DNA of 64,000 nucleotides from Nocardioides oleivorans (GTDB taxonomy: Bacteria > Actinomycetota > Actinomycetes > Propionibacteriales > Nocardioidaceae). The notes below the pieces were generated by a model that saw only the letters and a program-made list of their open reading frames with translations, did no database searches and was not told where the DNA came from. Location of the stretch: positions 2,170,001 to 2,234,000 of the forward strand of contig NZ_SDWT01000001.1 of the NCBI RefSeq assembly GCF_004137255.1, read 5' to 3'. Positions 16,182 to 25,106 of the stretch are shown in pieces. The position numbers were made by a program, and so were the translations under genes. Within the stretch, counting starts at the first letter, position 1. Each line of letters opens with the position of its first letter.

Positions 16182-16981
16182 AGCTCCTCCGGACCGTCGC
16201 CGCCTCGGTCGTCGCCCTCGTCCTCGTGTTCCCCCTGTACTGGATGGTCGTCGTCGCGCTCTCGAGCCGCCGCGACCTGCTGGGTGGTCGCGTCGGCGTC
16301 CTGCCCAGCGACCTGACCACCGACAACTTCCGCCGCGTGCTGGAGGCGTTCCCGGTCGGGACCTGGTTCGGCAACTCCGTGGCCGTCTCCTTGTCGGTGG
16401 CCGTCCTGACGGTGGTCACGAACCTGATGGCCGGGTACGCCTTCGCGCACCTGCGCTTCCGCGGGGCGAGCCCGCTCTTCGTGCTCGCACTCGGCACGCT
16501 CGTGCTGCCGGTCCAGGTCATCATGGTGGCGCTGTTCCGACTCGTCACCGAGCTGCAGCTCTACGGCACCTACTGGGCGGTCATCCTGCCCACCTCGGCC
16601 TCGGCGCTCGGGATGTTCCTGGCGCGCCAGTTCTTCCTGGGGATCCCTCGTGACCTGCTCGACGCGGCCCGGCTCGACGGGGCAGGGGAGTGGCGGACCT
16701 TCAGCCGCATCGTCCTGCCCAACGCCAAGCCGCTCGTCGCCGTGCTGTTCTTCATGAGCCTGCTGTCGTCGTGGAACGACTTCGCCTGGCCGTTGATCGC
16801 CCTCAAGGACAACGAGCTGTTCACCCTGCCGATCGGCCTGCTCTACCTCCAGGGCCAGTACGGGCCCGACTACACCGCGACGATGGCGTACGCGCTGGTC
16901 AACGTCGCGCCGATGCTGGTGCTGTTCGTGATCTTCCAGCGGTTCTTCGTGCAGGGCTTCACGTCCAGCGGCCTGCGCTGA
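16178..16981 (+). CDS. Carbohydrate ABC transporter permease (MalG-like)
   Basis: A 267-residue permease partner of the MalG/UgpE type. It has six predicted membrane helices and the loop DLLDAARLDGAGEWRTFSRI with the conserved EAA-like Ala-Gly pattern. It ends FQRFFVQGFTSSGLR, the common C-terminus of these permeases (a run close to FVQGLTAGAVK in relatives). It completes the membrane pore of the importer encoded at 14014-16981. It is followed within 60 nt by the cobalamin riboswitch region, which starts a separate unit. Confidence 0.93.
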   Translation: MKLLRTVAASVVALVLVFPLYWMVVVALSSRRDLLGGRVGVLPSDLTTDNFRRVLEAFPVGTWFGNSVAVSLSVAVLTVVTNLMAGYAFAHLRFRGASPLFVLALGTLVLPVQVIMVALFRLVTELQLYGTYWAVILPTSASALGMFLARQFFLGIPRDLLDAARLDGAGEWRTFSRIVLPNAKPLVAVLFFMSLLSSWNDFAWPLIALKDNELFTLPIGLLYLQGQYGPDYTATMAYALVNVAPMLVLFVIFQRFFVQGFTSSGLR

Positions 16982-17044
16982 CGGGCGGCGGGGCGTGGGC
17001 CGGGGCGTGGCGCCCCCGGGGTCGCGTGTGTAGATTGACCGCGA

Positions 17045-17205
17045 GCCAGTCACACCCGCACGTCGGGTGAGGGAATCCGGTGAGAATCCGGAACTGTCGC
17101 GCAGCGGTAAGAGGCGACGGGCGAAGCACACAGCCACTGGACCGAGAGGTCTGGGAAGGCGCTTCGTCCGGTTGACCCCGAGTCCGAAAACCTGCTGGTT
17201 CGGTC
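17045..17205 (+). promoter_or_regulatory. Cobalamin (adenosylcobalamin) riboswitch
   Basis: The region contains the conserved cobalamin-aptamer core: GGGAATCCGGTGAGAATCCG, then GAACTGTCGCGCAGCGGTAA, and later AGCCACTGG and the AAACCTGCTGG segment resembling the B12 box. A TAGATT hexamer at 17031-17036 could be the promoter -10. It lies 50 nt before a FecCD/BtuC-type permease, so high cobalamin should switch the importer off, most likely by blocking translation of the TTG start at 17255. The boundaries are approximate; the core match is strong. Confidence 0.9.
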
Positions 17206-17254
17206 CATCACACGAGCTTCGCGATCTGAGCTCCCGACACCGGCAGGCCCCCCT

Positions 17255-18322
17255 TTGCACCAGCTCCGTGCTGCGCCCCCGCGCCGCGCCCCGAGGCGTG
17301 TCCCCGTCCCGGTCGCGCTCGTCGTCCTCGTCCCGGCGATCCTGGTCACGGCGGTGGTCTCGACCGGCTTCGGTGCCGAGCCGCTTCCGGTCGGCGTCGT
17401 CGTCGAGGCGCTGGCGGCCCGCTTCGGCGACGGCCCGCGGGACCCGGCGTACGACGCGATCGTGTGGGAGCTCCGGCTGCCGCGGACCCTGCTCGGGTTC
17501 GTGGTCGGTGCGGGCCTCGCGGTCGCCGGGGCCGGCATCCAGACGCTCGTCCGCAACCCCCTGGCCGACCCGTACCTCCTGGGTGTCTCCTCGGGCGCGA
17601 GCGTCGGTGCCACGGCCGTCATCACCCTCGGCGTGCTCTCGGGCGCCGGGACGTGGGCGCTGTCGGTCGGTGCGCTCCTCGGCGCGCTGGCGGCCTCCGC
17701 GATCGTGTTCGGCATCGCCCTGCTCCAGGGCGGTCTGACGCCGCTGCGCCTGGTGCTCACCGGGACGGTGCTGTCGGCTGCGTTCTCCTCGATCGCCAGC
17801 TTCATGGTGTTCAAGAGCTCCGAGCCGCAGGCTGCGCAGTCCGTGCTGTTCTGGCTCCTCGGCTCGCTGTCGGGCACCACGTGGGCCCAGCTGTGGCTGC
17901 CGCTGGTGACGGTGGTCGCCTGCTTCGCGCTGCTGATGTCGGCGAGCGGGTGGCTCGACGCCCTCGCGGTCGGACCCGAGACGGCGGCTGCGCTCGGTGT
18001 CCCGGTCCCCGCCCTGCGCATCGCACTGTTCGTCCTGCTCTCCGTGCTCGTCGGCGTCCTGGTCGCGGTCGCCGGGGGCATCGGGTTCGTCGGTCTCGTC
18101 CTGCCCCACCTCTCGCGCCTCCTCGTCGGCCCGCGACACCGCGCCAGCCTGCCGGTGGCGGCGCTCGCGGGCGGGCTGTTCCTGGTGTGGGTCGACGTGA
18201 TCACCCGGGTCGCCGTACGCCCGACCGAGATCCCCCTGAGCGTGGTCACCGGGCTGATCGGCGCCCCGATCTTCCTGCTGCTGCTGGGCCGTCGGGCCTA
18301 CCGGTTCGGAGGCGAGTCATGA
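17255..18322 (+). CDS. Cobalamin-type ABC transporter permease (FecCD/BtuC family)
   Basis: A 355-residue permease with about ten hydrophobic helices and the FecCD-family signatures: LRLPRTLLGFVVGAGLAVAG, QTLVRNPLADPYLLGVSSGA and VAVAGGIGFVGLVLPHLSRL. The family imports siderophores, haem or cobalamin. The cobalamin riboswitch directly upstream points to cobalamin or a corrinoid precursor. The TTG at 17255 is the best family-length start. The stop overlaps the ATPase start by 4 nt. Substrate assignment rests on the riboswitch, not on residues in the permease. Confidence 0.9.
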   Translation: MHQLRAAPPRRAPRRVPVPVALVVLVPAILVTAVVSTGFGAEPLPVGVVVEALAARFGDGPRDPAYDAIVWELRLPRTLLGFVVGAGLAVAGAGIQTLVRNPLADPYLLGVSSGASVGATAVITLGVLSGAGTWALSVGALLGALAASAIVFGIALLQGGLTPLRLVLTGTVLSAAFSSIASFMVFKSSEPQAAQSVLFWLLGSLSGTTWAQLWLPLVTVVACFALLMSASGWLDALAVGPETAAALGVPVPALRIALFVLLSVLVGVLVAVAGGIGFVGLVLPHLSRLLVGPRHRASLPVAALAGGLFLVWVDVITRVAVRPTEIPLSVVTGLIGAPIFLLLLGRRAYRFGGES

Positions 18323-19140
18323 CCACCGCCGACGTCGCTGCGCCGACAGCGGCGAAGACCGCCCTCGAGGTGCGTGACGTCTCGTGCGCCATCGGCCGCC
18401 GCACGATCCTGGCGGGGGTCGACCTCGAGGTGCGTCCGGGGGAGGTGCTCGGGCTGGTCGGCGCCAACGGCAGCGGCAAGTCGACCCTGCTCCGGGCGCT
18501 CGCCGGCGTACGTCCGGCCGCGAGGGGCGAGGTCGTCCTCGACGGCGTGCCGCTCTCCTCGATGCGGTCGCGTGAGCGCGCCCGACGCATCGCGTTCGTC
18601 GCCCAGGAGGAAGCCGCCCCGGCCGACCTGCTGGTGGTCGAGATGGTCGCGCTCGGGCGAGTGCCGCACCTGCGTGCGTCCGGCGGGATGGACGACGAGT
18701 CGCGAGCCGCGGTCGAGGAGGCCCTGCGCCTTGTCGACCTGGAGCACTCCGCCCAGCAGCCGCTCGACCGGCTCTCGGGCGGCGAGCGCCGTCGCGCGGT
18801 GATCGCCCGGGGCCTGGCCCAGGGGGCACCGCTGCTGCTGCTGGACGAGCCCACCAACCACCTCGACATCCGCCACCAGCTCGACCTGATGCGGCTCGTG
18901 CGGTCACTCGGGAAGACCGTCGTGGTCGCGATCCACGACCTCGACCTCGCCGCGACCTTCTGCGACCGGATCGCCGTGCTCCACGACGGCGGCGTCTTCG
19001 CCTGCGGCACCCCGGACGAGGTGCTCGTGCCCCACGTCCTCCACGACGCGTTCGGCGTGCTCGCCACCCGCGTCACCCACCCCCTCACCGGCAGGACCCA
19101 CCTGCTGTTCAGCCACGATGAAAGGGAGCAGCACCCATGA
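18319..19140 (+). CDS. ABC transporter ATP-binding protein (FepC/BtuD-like)
   Basis: A 273-residue ATPase powering the importer. Walker A is GANGSGKST, the signature is LSGGERRR, Walker B is LLLLDEPTNHLD and the switch His lies in VVAIHDLDLA. It has the arrangement of siderophore/cobalamin ATPases, with a C-terminal TPDEVLVPHVLHDAFG segment. The ATG at 18319 overlaps the permease stop (ATGA), and the stop overlaps the binding-protein start. All three subunits are thus under the riboswitch. Confidence 0.93.
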   Translation: MTTADVAAPTAAKTALEVRDVSCAIGRRTILAGVDLEVRPGEVLGLVGANGSGKSTLLRALAGVRPAARGEVVLDGVPLSSMRSRERARRIAFVAQEEAAPADLLVVEMVALGRVPHLRASGGMDDESRAAVEEALRLVDLEHSAQQPLDRLSGGERRRAVIARGLAQGAPLLLLDEPTNHLDIRHQLDLMRLVRSLGKTVVVAIHDLDLAATFCDRIAVLHDGGVFACGTPDEVLVPHVLHDAFGVLATRVTHPLTGRTHLLFSHDEREQHP

Positions 19141-20183
19141 GAAGCACCACCAGCCACCACGCCCGGACCGGTGGCAGCGTCCTCGCAGCCGTGTCGGTCC
19201 TCCTCCTCGCCGGCTGCGGCTCCTCGGGCGATGAGGACGGCTCGTCCTCCGGGGCCGGGTCCTCGGCGGACGCCTCGACCGTGTCGGTGTCCAACTGCGG
19301 GACCGACGTCGAGTTCCCGACGCCCGCGCAGGACCTCTTCGTCAACGACAGCAACCTGATCTCGATGGTGCTCGCCCTCGGCGCCGAGGACCAGGTGGCG
19401 GCGGTGTCCAGCATCGGTCGCGACCAGGAGGTCCTCACCGAGCACTACGGCGACGCGGTGGCCGGGCTCAACCAGGTCTCCGACGACTACCCGAGCCTCG
19501 AGACGGTCATCGCCGCGCGGCCCGACGTCATGGTCGCCGGCTGGAACTACGGCTACGACGAGACCAAGCAGCTCACCCCCGACAGCCTCGCCCAGCGCGA
19601 CATCGCGGCGTACGTCCTCACCGAGTCGTGCCGCCAGGACGGCAGCGACGCCCGCGGCATCGTCGACCCCTGGACCGCGCTGCGCGAGGACATGACCAAC
19701 CTCGGCGCCATCACCGGCACGCAGGACAGGGCGACGGAGGTCGTCGCCGACTTCGACGCCCGCCTCGACGCGCTCGACGCGTCGCCGCGCGCCGAGGAGG
19801 ACCCGGTCGTCTTCGTGTTCGACAGCGGCGAGAAGGCCGTCTTCACGTCCGGTGCCTTCGGCGCGCCCCAGGCGGTCATCGAGGCCGGCGGCGGAGTCAA
19901 CGCCATGTCCGACCTCGAGGACACCTGGACCGAGGTCTCCTGGGAGCGGCTCGCCGCCTCGCGGCCCGAGGCGTTCGTCTTCGTCGACTACCCCGGCCAG
20001 ACCTTCGAGCAGAAGGTTGCCGTCCTGAAGGCCAACCCGGCCACCAGGGACCTGCCCGCCGTCGAGGAGGAGAGGTTCCTCAACCTGCCCTACGCGATGT
20101 GGACCAGCGGCCCGCTCAACATCGACGCCGCCGAGCAGGTGCGCGCCGCGCTCGAGGAGTGGGAGCTCGTGCCGACCGCGTGA
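19137..20183 (+). CDS. Cobalamin/siderophore-type ABC substrate-binding lipoprotein
   Basis: A 348-residue periplasmic-binding-like lipoprotein. The signal peptide ends LLLAGC (Cys 27), followed by a Ser/Gly-rich tether. The mature part has the BtuF/FepB-type fold: LISMVLALGAEDQVAAVSSI, SLETVIAARPDVMVAGWNYG, and a long helix joining two lobes. It captures the ligand outside the membrane and passes it to the permease at 17255. It lies at the end of the riboswitch-controlled operon, overlapping the ATPase by 4 nt. Ligand (cobalamin) is inferred from the riboswitch. Confidence 0.9.
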   Translation: MRSTTSHHARTGGSVLAAVSVLLLAGCGSSGDEDGSSSGAGSSADASTVSVSNCGTDVEFPTPAQDLFVNDSNLISMVLALGAEDQVAAVSSIGRDQEVLTEHYGDAVAGLNQVSDDYPSLETVIAARPDVMVAGWNYGYDETKQLTPDSLAQRDIAAYVLTESCRQDGSDARGIVDPWTALREDMTNLGAITGTQDRATEVVADFDARLDALDASPRAEEDPVVFVFDSGEKAVFTSGAFGAPQAVIEAGGGVNAMSDLEDTWTEVSWERLAASRPEAFVFVDYPGQTFEQKVAVLKANPATRDLPAVEEERFLNLPYAMWTSGPLNIDAAEQVRAALEEWELVPTA

Positions 20184-20237
20184 CGGCGACCAGGCACCCG
20201 GACGCTCCTGCGTGCGCCACCCCCTAGGGTCGGCGGG

Positions 20238-21347
20238 GTGAAGATCACCGCCGCCGTCCTCGAGGTGCTCGGAGCCGAGAGGCCCTACGCCAGCAGCACG
20301 CCGCTCACTGTCGGGGAGCTCGACCTCGACCCGCCGGTGGGACGTGAGGTTCTTGTGCGGATGGAGGCGGCCGGGATCTGCCACAGCGACCTGTCGGTCG
20401 TCGACGGCAACCGCCCGCGCCCGGTGCCGATGCTGCTCGGGCACGAGGCGTGCGGTCGCGTCGAGGCGGTCGGCCCGGACAGCGCGCTCGACGTCGGCCA
20501 GCGCGTCGTGATGACCTTCCTGCCCCGCTGCGGCGAGTGCGAGGGCTGCCGGACCGACGGCATCAGGCCATGCGTCGTCGGCAGCGCGAGCAACGAGGCA
20601 GGGCACCTGGTCGGTGGAGGGTCGCGGATCTCGCGCGGTGGCGAGACCGTCAGCCACCACCTCGGTGTCTCCGGCTTCGCGACCCGTGCGGTCGTCGACG
20701 AGCGATCCGTGGTGCCGGTCGGCGACGACGTACCTCCCGCGATCGCGGCGGTGCTGGGCTGCGCGGTCCTCACCGGTGGGGGCGCCGTGCTCAACGCGGG
20801 GCGTCCGCGGCCCGGCGACACGGTCGCGGTGGTCGGACTCGGCGGTGTCGGCATGGCCGCGCTGCTGACGGCGCTCTCCGTCGACGACGTCACGGTGGTC
20901 GGCATCGACGCCGCGGCCGACAAGCTCGACGTGGCCCGTGCTCTCGGCGCGCACCGTGCCCTCACGCCGGCCGAGGCGGTCGAGTCCGGTCTCGCCGCCG
21001 ACGTCGTCGTCGAGGCGGCGGGCAACGTCCGCGCCTTCGAGACCGCGGTCGACGTCACCGGTCCGGGAGGTCGTACGGTCACCGTCGGCCTGCCACCCGC
21101 AGCCCCGATGGCCACCATCTCGCCGCTACGGCTCGTCGCCGGCGGCCGCTCGATCATCGGCAGCTACCTCGGCTCGGCCGTGCCTGCGCGCGACATCCCG
21201 GCGTTCGTGGAGCTGTGGCGGGCGGGCAGGCTCCCGGTCGAGAAGCTCATCACCTCGACGATCGCGCTCGCCGACGTCAACCAGGGCATGGACGACCTCG
21301 CCGACGGCCGGGCCCTCCGTCAGGTCATCACCTTCCCCGACATCTGA
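20238..21347 (+). CDS. Zinc-dependent alcohol dehydrogenase (MDR superfamily)
   Basis: A 369-residue medium-chain dehydrogenase. Catalytic-zinc ligands are the Cys in GICHSDLS and the GHEACG His-Glu. Four cysteines in CGECEGCRTDGIRPC bind structural zinc. The NAD(P) site is VVGLGGVGMA. It resembles class III/benzyl-alcohol-type dehydrogenases; the substrate is not predictable. The GTG at 20238 follows a TAGGGT hexamer (20225-20230) by 7 nt, which suggests a leaderless mRNA, so it is probably independent of the importer operon upstream. It is convergent with the PLP-enzyme gene. Confidence 0.92.
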   Translation: MKITAAVLEVLGAERPYASSTPLTVGELDLDPPVGREVLVRMEAAGICHSDLSVVDGNRPRPVPMLLGHEACGRVEAVGPDSALDVGQRVVMTFLPRCGECEGCRTDGIRPCVVGSASNEAGHLVGGGSRISRGGETVSHHLGVSGFATRAVVDERSVVPVGDDVPPAIAAVLGCAVLTGGGAVLNAGRPRPGDTVAVVGLGGVGMAALLTALSVDDVTVVGIDAAADKLDVARALGAHRALTPAEAVESGLAADVVVEAAGNVRAFETAVDVTGPGGRTVTVGLPPAAPMATISPLRLVAGGRSIIGSYLGSAVPARDIPAFVELWRAGRLPVEKLITSTIALADVNQGMDDLADGRALRQVITFPDI

Positions 21348-21421
21348 GGACGTGGCGTACGTCGTCCGGCCCTGGACTCGTACACCCCGTCCTCAGGTAT
21401 CGGGGGTCATGTCTGAGCGGG

Positions 21422-22468
21422 TCAGGCGTTGCGACCCCGCGCCGTCACGGGCCATGGGGTGTCGTGGCCGGTCGGCCACAGCTCGTCGGCGAGGTTGACC
21501 GCGGTGCAGCAGTGGTTCGGCACGACCAGCACCCGGCTCCCGAGGGCGGGCAGCGGGCCGGGCAGCTCGGCGACCGCGTGGTGCTCGGAGAGCTGGACGA
21601 TCCGCGCGTCGGGGTGGTCGAGCAGCCGGCCGGACCCGGTGGCGTACGCCGCCCGGTCCGCGCCGAGCACCTTGGATCCGGCGTCGAGCACGGCGCGGCC
21701 GCCCGCGTGGCTGACGACCGTGGCCACCGCCGTCAGCGCGATGTCGTCGGACGGCATCGCGCCGAGCTCCCACTGCTGCGCGTCGCCGAAGACGTAGACG
21801 CCGGGCCGCACCTCGGTCAGCACCGAGGTGTCGGCGTGCTCGAGCGACGGGGTCGACCCGCCGCTGACGACCTGCGCGGCGACGCCTGCCGACGCGAGCG
21901 ACGTACGCGCCGTGGCGAGGGCGCCTGCCTCGTCGCGGGCCGCCGCGGCGCGCCCGTCGAGCGAGTAGGAGTGTCCGGGGAAGGTGAACACGCCGCGCAC
22001 CGCCACGGGAGCGGCGGCGAGCGCGACCTCGCCGGCGGACGCCGGTTCGGCGCCGCTGCGGTGGTGGCCCGAGTCGACCTCGACGACGACCTCGACGCCG
22101 CTGCCGGCGAGCCGGGACGCGGCCCTCCGCGCGCCGTCCACCGAGTCGACCCCGATCGCGATCCGGGTGCCGGACCCCGCGAGCGTCCGGAGCCGCGCCG
22201 CGAGTGCGTCGGTCAACCACAGGGGATAGGCGATGAACAGGTCCGTGCAGCCGCTCGCCGCGAACGCCTCGGCCTCGCCGACGGTCGCGACCGTCAGCCC
22301 GACGGCGCCCGACGCCAGCTGGAGCCGGGCGATGTCCGCGGACTTGTGGGTCTTGGCGTGCGGCCGGAGGACGACGCCGACCTCGGCGGCCGAGGTCGCC
22401 GCGCGCTCGACGTTGGCCCGCAGGCGGGCGACGTCGACCCGGAGGTACGGCGTGGCGCGGTCAGCCAC
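21422..22468 (-). CDS. D-threonine aldolase / D-serine dehydratase-like PLP enzyme
   Basis: A 348-residue fold-type III PLP protein of the alanine-racemase N-domain plus D-serine dehydratase-like C-domain family. It begins TPYLRVDVARLRANVERAA. RPHAKTHK carries the presumed PLP lysine, and the C-terminal VVPNHCCTAVNLADE carries the His-Cys metal ligands of DSD1/D-threonine aldolases. It would split or dehydrate D-3-hydroxy amino acids. It overlaps the peptidase E gene by 8 nt on the same strand, so the two form an amino-acid/dipeptide catabolic pair. Confidence 0.88.
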   Translation of the reverse strand: MADRATPYLRVDVARLRANVERAATSAAEVGVVLRPHAKTHKSADIARLQLASGAVGLTVATVGEAEAFAASGCTDLFIAYPLWLTDALAARLRTLAGSGTRIAIGVDSVDGARRAASRLAGSGVEVVVEVDSGHHRSGAEPASAGEVALAAAPVAVRGVFTFPGHSYSLDGRAAAARDEAGALATARTSLASAGVAAQVVSGGSTPSLEHADTSVLTEVRPGVYVFGDAQQWELGAMPSDDIALTAVATVVSHAGGRAVLDAGSKVLGADRAAYATGSGRLLDHPDARIVQLSEHHAVAELPGPLPALGSRVLVVPNHCCTAVNLADELWPTGHDTPWPVTARGRNA

Positions 22469-23129
22469 CGAGGTGCCGCCACTCGCCCTCGGAGACGACC
22501 TCGACCCGGTCGCCGTCGACGACGACGGCCGACTGCTCGTCGAGGGCGTAGGCCGGGTTGCCGAGGCCGGCGGCCCACTCCTCGGCGATCTCGAAGGTGT
22601 TGCCCGGGAACAGGCCGACGTGCGGGAAGATCGAGAAGTCGACCAGGCCGAGCGTCCGGTCGCCCTGAGCGGCCTCCCACTCGACGAACAGGTCGCCGAT
22701 CCGCGGCGTCAGCACCATGCTCCCGGCGCTGACGCCGACCCAGACCGTGTCGTCCAGCTCGGGCAGCAGGTCCAGGACGCCGGACTCGCGCATCCAGTGG
22801 GCGAGGTACGTCGCCTCGCCGCCGTCGACGAGCAGCACGTCGGCCTCCCGGACCCAGGGCTCCCAGCGCTCGCGGGCGATCGTCGGGAGCGCGGTGAGCT
22901 CGAGCATCCCGACGGACCTCCAGCCCAGGCCGGTCATGGTCGGGGGAGTCCCGTCGGCCACGAACCGGCGCAGCGACGCCGGCCCGCACATCGGGTGGCC
23001 CCACTGCGCCGTGGGGATGCCGAGCGCCGTCGACTCCTCGATCGGCTTGCCGAGCAGCCCGACCAGCGCGGACCTGATGCTGGCGTTGGTGACGCCGCCG
23101 GAGGTGAGCAGGAGCTTCATGCCCAGCAT
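22461..23129 (-). CDS. Peptidase E (S51 family dipeptidase)
   Basis: A 222-residue serine peptidase of family S51 (peptidase E, aspartyl dipeptidase). It has the LLLTSGGVTN start, the DGGEATYLAHWMRESG segment and the nucleophile elbow GVSAGSMVL. Family members cleave dipeptides starting with Asp. The ATG at 23129 or the internal ATG three codons later (MKLLLTSGG) could be the start; the second fits relatives better. Its C-terminal end overlaps the downstream PLP-enzyme start by 8 nt. Confidence 0.9.
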   Translation of the reverse strand: MLGMKLLLTSGGVTNASIRSALVGLLGKPIEESTALGIPTAQWGHPMCGPASLRRFVADGTPPTMTGLGWRSVGMLELTALPTIARERWEPWVREADVLLVDGGEATYLAHWMRESGVLDLLPELDDTVWVGVSAGSMVLTPRIGDLFVEWEAAQGDRTLGLVDFSIFPHVGLFPGNTFEIAEEWAAGLGNPAYALDEQSAVVVDGDRVEVVSEGEWRHLGG

Positions 23130-23164
23130 CGTCGCAGAGTCGGCGCCCGGACTACGGTCAGCAC

Positions 23165-23776
23165 GTGACCGACTACCAACGGATCCTCGTGGTCAGCACG
23201 CAGGCGACCGACGGCGACCTGTCGCGCGTGCGCGGTCGCCTCGGCTCCACGACGGTCGTGCTCACCGCCCCGACCGGTGAGGCGAAGCGGGTGGTCCGGG
23301 CGCTGGGCCGTGACGCGCGCCCCGAGGTCGTGCTCGCGCCCGTGCGGTTCCCCGACGTCGACCGCGGCCACCGTCTCGACGAGCTCGTGCGACAGCACGC
23401 GGTCGTCGACCGGTTCCGCGACGTCGTCGTGGTGGCCGACCCGGCCACGATCACCCTGCTGCTGCGCGTCCTCGCGCCCGACCAGCTGCCGGAGTCCGGG
23501 CCGGTGACCGAGGTGGGCCTGCGGCGGGGAAGCCGTCCGGTGCCTCTCGGGCGCGCGGCGGCCATCGGGATCGGCCTCGCCCTCGTCGCGGGGCTGCTGT
23601 CGGCCGTCGTGCCGGTGTGGGTGCTGCCGCTGCTCGCGCTGCTAGTCGGGCTGGGCCTGCTCGCCGTCCCGAGCCGCCGGCACGTGGGCCAGACGCTGCT
23701 GATCGCGACCGGTGTCGCGCTGGTCTTCAGCCTGCTGGCGATCGCGGGGTCGTCCCGCTTCCCCGGGTCGTGGTGA
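23165..23776 (+). CDS. Hypothetical protein with C-terminal transmembrane pair
   Basis: A 203-residue protein I do not recognise. Residues 1-125 form a soluble alpha/beta-like region beginning TDYQRILVVSTQATDGDLSR, perhaps a degenerate nucleotide-binding fold. Residues about 130-200 contain two or three hydrophobic segments (RAAAIGIGLALVAGLLSAVV; VLPLLALLVGLGLLAV; LLIATGVALVFSLLAIAG). A TACGGT hexamer (23153-23158) lies 6 nt before the GTG, suggesting a leaderless message. It is divergent from peptidase E and convergent with the MFS gene. Confidence 0.75.
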   Translation: MTDYQRILVVSTQATDGDLSRVRGRLGSTTVVLTAPTGEAKRVVRALGRDARPEVVLAPVRFPDVDRGHRLDELVRQHAVVDRFRDVVVVADPATITLLLRVLAPDQLPESGPVTEVGLRRGSRPVPLGRAAAIGIGLALVAGLLSAVVPVWVLPLLALLVGLGLLAVPSRRHVGQTLLIATGVALVFSLLAIAGSSRFPGSW

Positions 23777-23793
23777 GCCGGGTCAGGTGAGGG

Positions 23794-25032
23794 TCAGGTC
23801 GGCTGCACGAGTGCGGGCGTACGGCGCAGCACGACGACCATCGCGCAGACCGTGAGCAGCAGGACCGAGGCCAGGGCGACCACCCCGTCCCAGCCGGCGT
23901 GGCTCCACGCGACGGCGCCGAGGTTGCCGAACACCGAGGCGCCGACGTAGTAGGCGAAGAGGTAGAACGACGCCGCCTGCCCGGTGCTGACCCCGGCGAG
24001 GTGCGCGCGCGAGGTCACCCAGCCGCTGGCCAGGCCGTGGATGCAGAAGAAGCCGATCGTGAGCGCCGCCATGCCGAGCACGACGAAGGGCAGCGACCCG
24101 CTGAGGGTCAGCCAGACGCCGCCGAGCGCGAAGGCGCAGCCGACCGGGATGGTCGCGCGACGGCCGATCCGGTCGGCCACCCGGCCGGACGTCGCCGAGC
24201 TGAGGCTGCCGAGCGCGTAGACGAGGTAGACCAGGCTGACGGCTCCGACCGACAGCGAGTAGGGCGCCTCGCTCAGCCGGAAGCCCAGACCGTTGAAGAC
24301 CGCCACCATCGTGCCGATGCCGCAGCCGCCGAGCACGTAGAGCGCGACGAGCGCTCGGTCGCGCATCGCGTCGCGTGCGCCGGTCAGCACGCTGCCGAAC
24401 CCCGCCGAGCGGGGGGAGAAGTGGCGCGAGGCCGGCAGGAGCCAGGCCACGAGAGCGGCGCACACGAGGGCGAAGGTGCCGGCGGCGGCGAGGCCCCAGC
24501 GCCAGCCGGCGACGTCGGCGACCGGCGCCGTCACGATGCGGCCGGCCATCCCGCCGAGCGCGGTGCCGCCGATGTAGAGGCCGAACGCCCGCCCGTGCGC
24601 GGAGTGGTGCAGCTCCTCGCGGAGGTACGCCGTCGCGACCGCCGGCAGCCCGGCGAGCGTGATGCCCTGCAGGGTCCGCAGCGCCAGCAGCCACTCCCAC
24701 GACGGTGCGACCGCGCAGGCCAGGGCCACGACGGAGGCCGACCAGAGGGAGAGGTGGATCAGCCGGGTGCGGCCGACGACCTCGGAGACCGGACCGGCGA
24801 CGAGGAGCGCGACGGCCAGGGCCGCGGTGGTCAGGGAGAGCGCGAGCGTCGCGCGCGCCGGCGTCACCGCGTAGGCGCGGGCCAGGTCCGGCAGCAGTGC
24901 CTGGACGTCGTACAGCACGACGAAGGTGGCCATCCCGGCGAGGAACATCGCGACCATCACGCGGCGGTAGCCGGCGCTGCCCGGGAGGTGGGTGGTCTCC
25001 CCGAGGTCGGACGAGTGGGCGGTCGTGGTCAC
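23794..25032 (-). CDS. MFS transporter (YnfM-like)
   Basis: A 412-residue major-facilitator protein with about twelve hydrophobic helices. The first helix runs MVAMFLAGMATFVVLYDVQA, followed by the loop motif VVGRTRLIHLSL; a second repeat has ADRIGRRATIPVG. The profile resembles the YnfM/putative exporter group. The GTG at 25032 gives the family N-terminus; the much longer upstream reading runs through the LysR gene and is rejected. It is transcribed divergently from a LysR regulator 82 bp away, the same arrangement as ynfM/ynfL in E. coli. Substrate unknown. Confidence 0.9.
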   Translation of the reverse strand: MTTTAHSSDLGETTHLPGSAGYRRVMVAMFLAGMATFVVLYDVQALLPDLARAYAVTPARATLALSLTTAALAVALLVAGPVSEVVGRTRLIHLSLWSASVVALACAVAPSWEWLLALRTLQGITLAGLPAVATAYLREELHHSAHGRAFGLYIGGTALGGMAGRIVTAPVADVAGWRWGLAAAGTFALVCAALVAWLLPASRHFSPRSAGFGSVLTGARDAMRDRALVALYVLGGCGIGTMVAVFNGLGFRLSEAPYSLSVGAVSLVYLVYALGSLSSATSGRVADRIGRRATIPVGCAFALGGVWLTLSGSLPFVVLGMAALTIGFFCIHGLASGWVTSRAHLAGVSTGQAASFYLFAYYVGASVFGNLGAVAWSHAGWDGVVALASVLLLTVCAMVVVLRRTPALVQPT

Positions 25033-25089
25033 CGGACGATGGTGCGACCTCTCGGACACATGCGTCCAATGTCGACCCCGTCTGATTTG

Positions 25090-25106
25090 CATACGTCCGG
25101 CGTATG
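25090..25106. promoter_or_regulatory. LysR-type operator (T-N11-A box)
   Basis: CATACG-TCCGG-CGTATG is a perfect 6-bp inverted repeat with the ATAC-N7-GTAT (T-N11-A) form of LysR-family binding sites. It ends 8 nt before the LysR ATG and lies 58 nt from the divergent MFS start, the classical place for control of both genes. Confidence 0.75.

Noticed and set aside
16085..18139. 684-codon reading frame on the minus strand
   Set aside because: It lies antisense to the permease, riboswitch and FecCD genes, and its composition (Arg, Asp, Gly, Gln) is the usual shadow of GC-rich coding DNA.
20238..21347. Alcohol dehydrogenase as a member of the cobalamin operon
   Set aside because: It has its own leaderless-type promoter 7 nt upstream and no overlap with the importer genes, so it is treated as independent.
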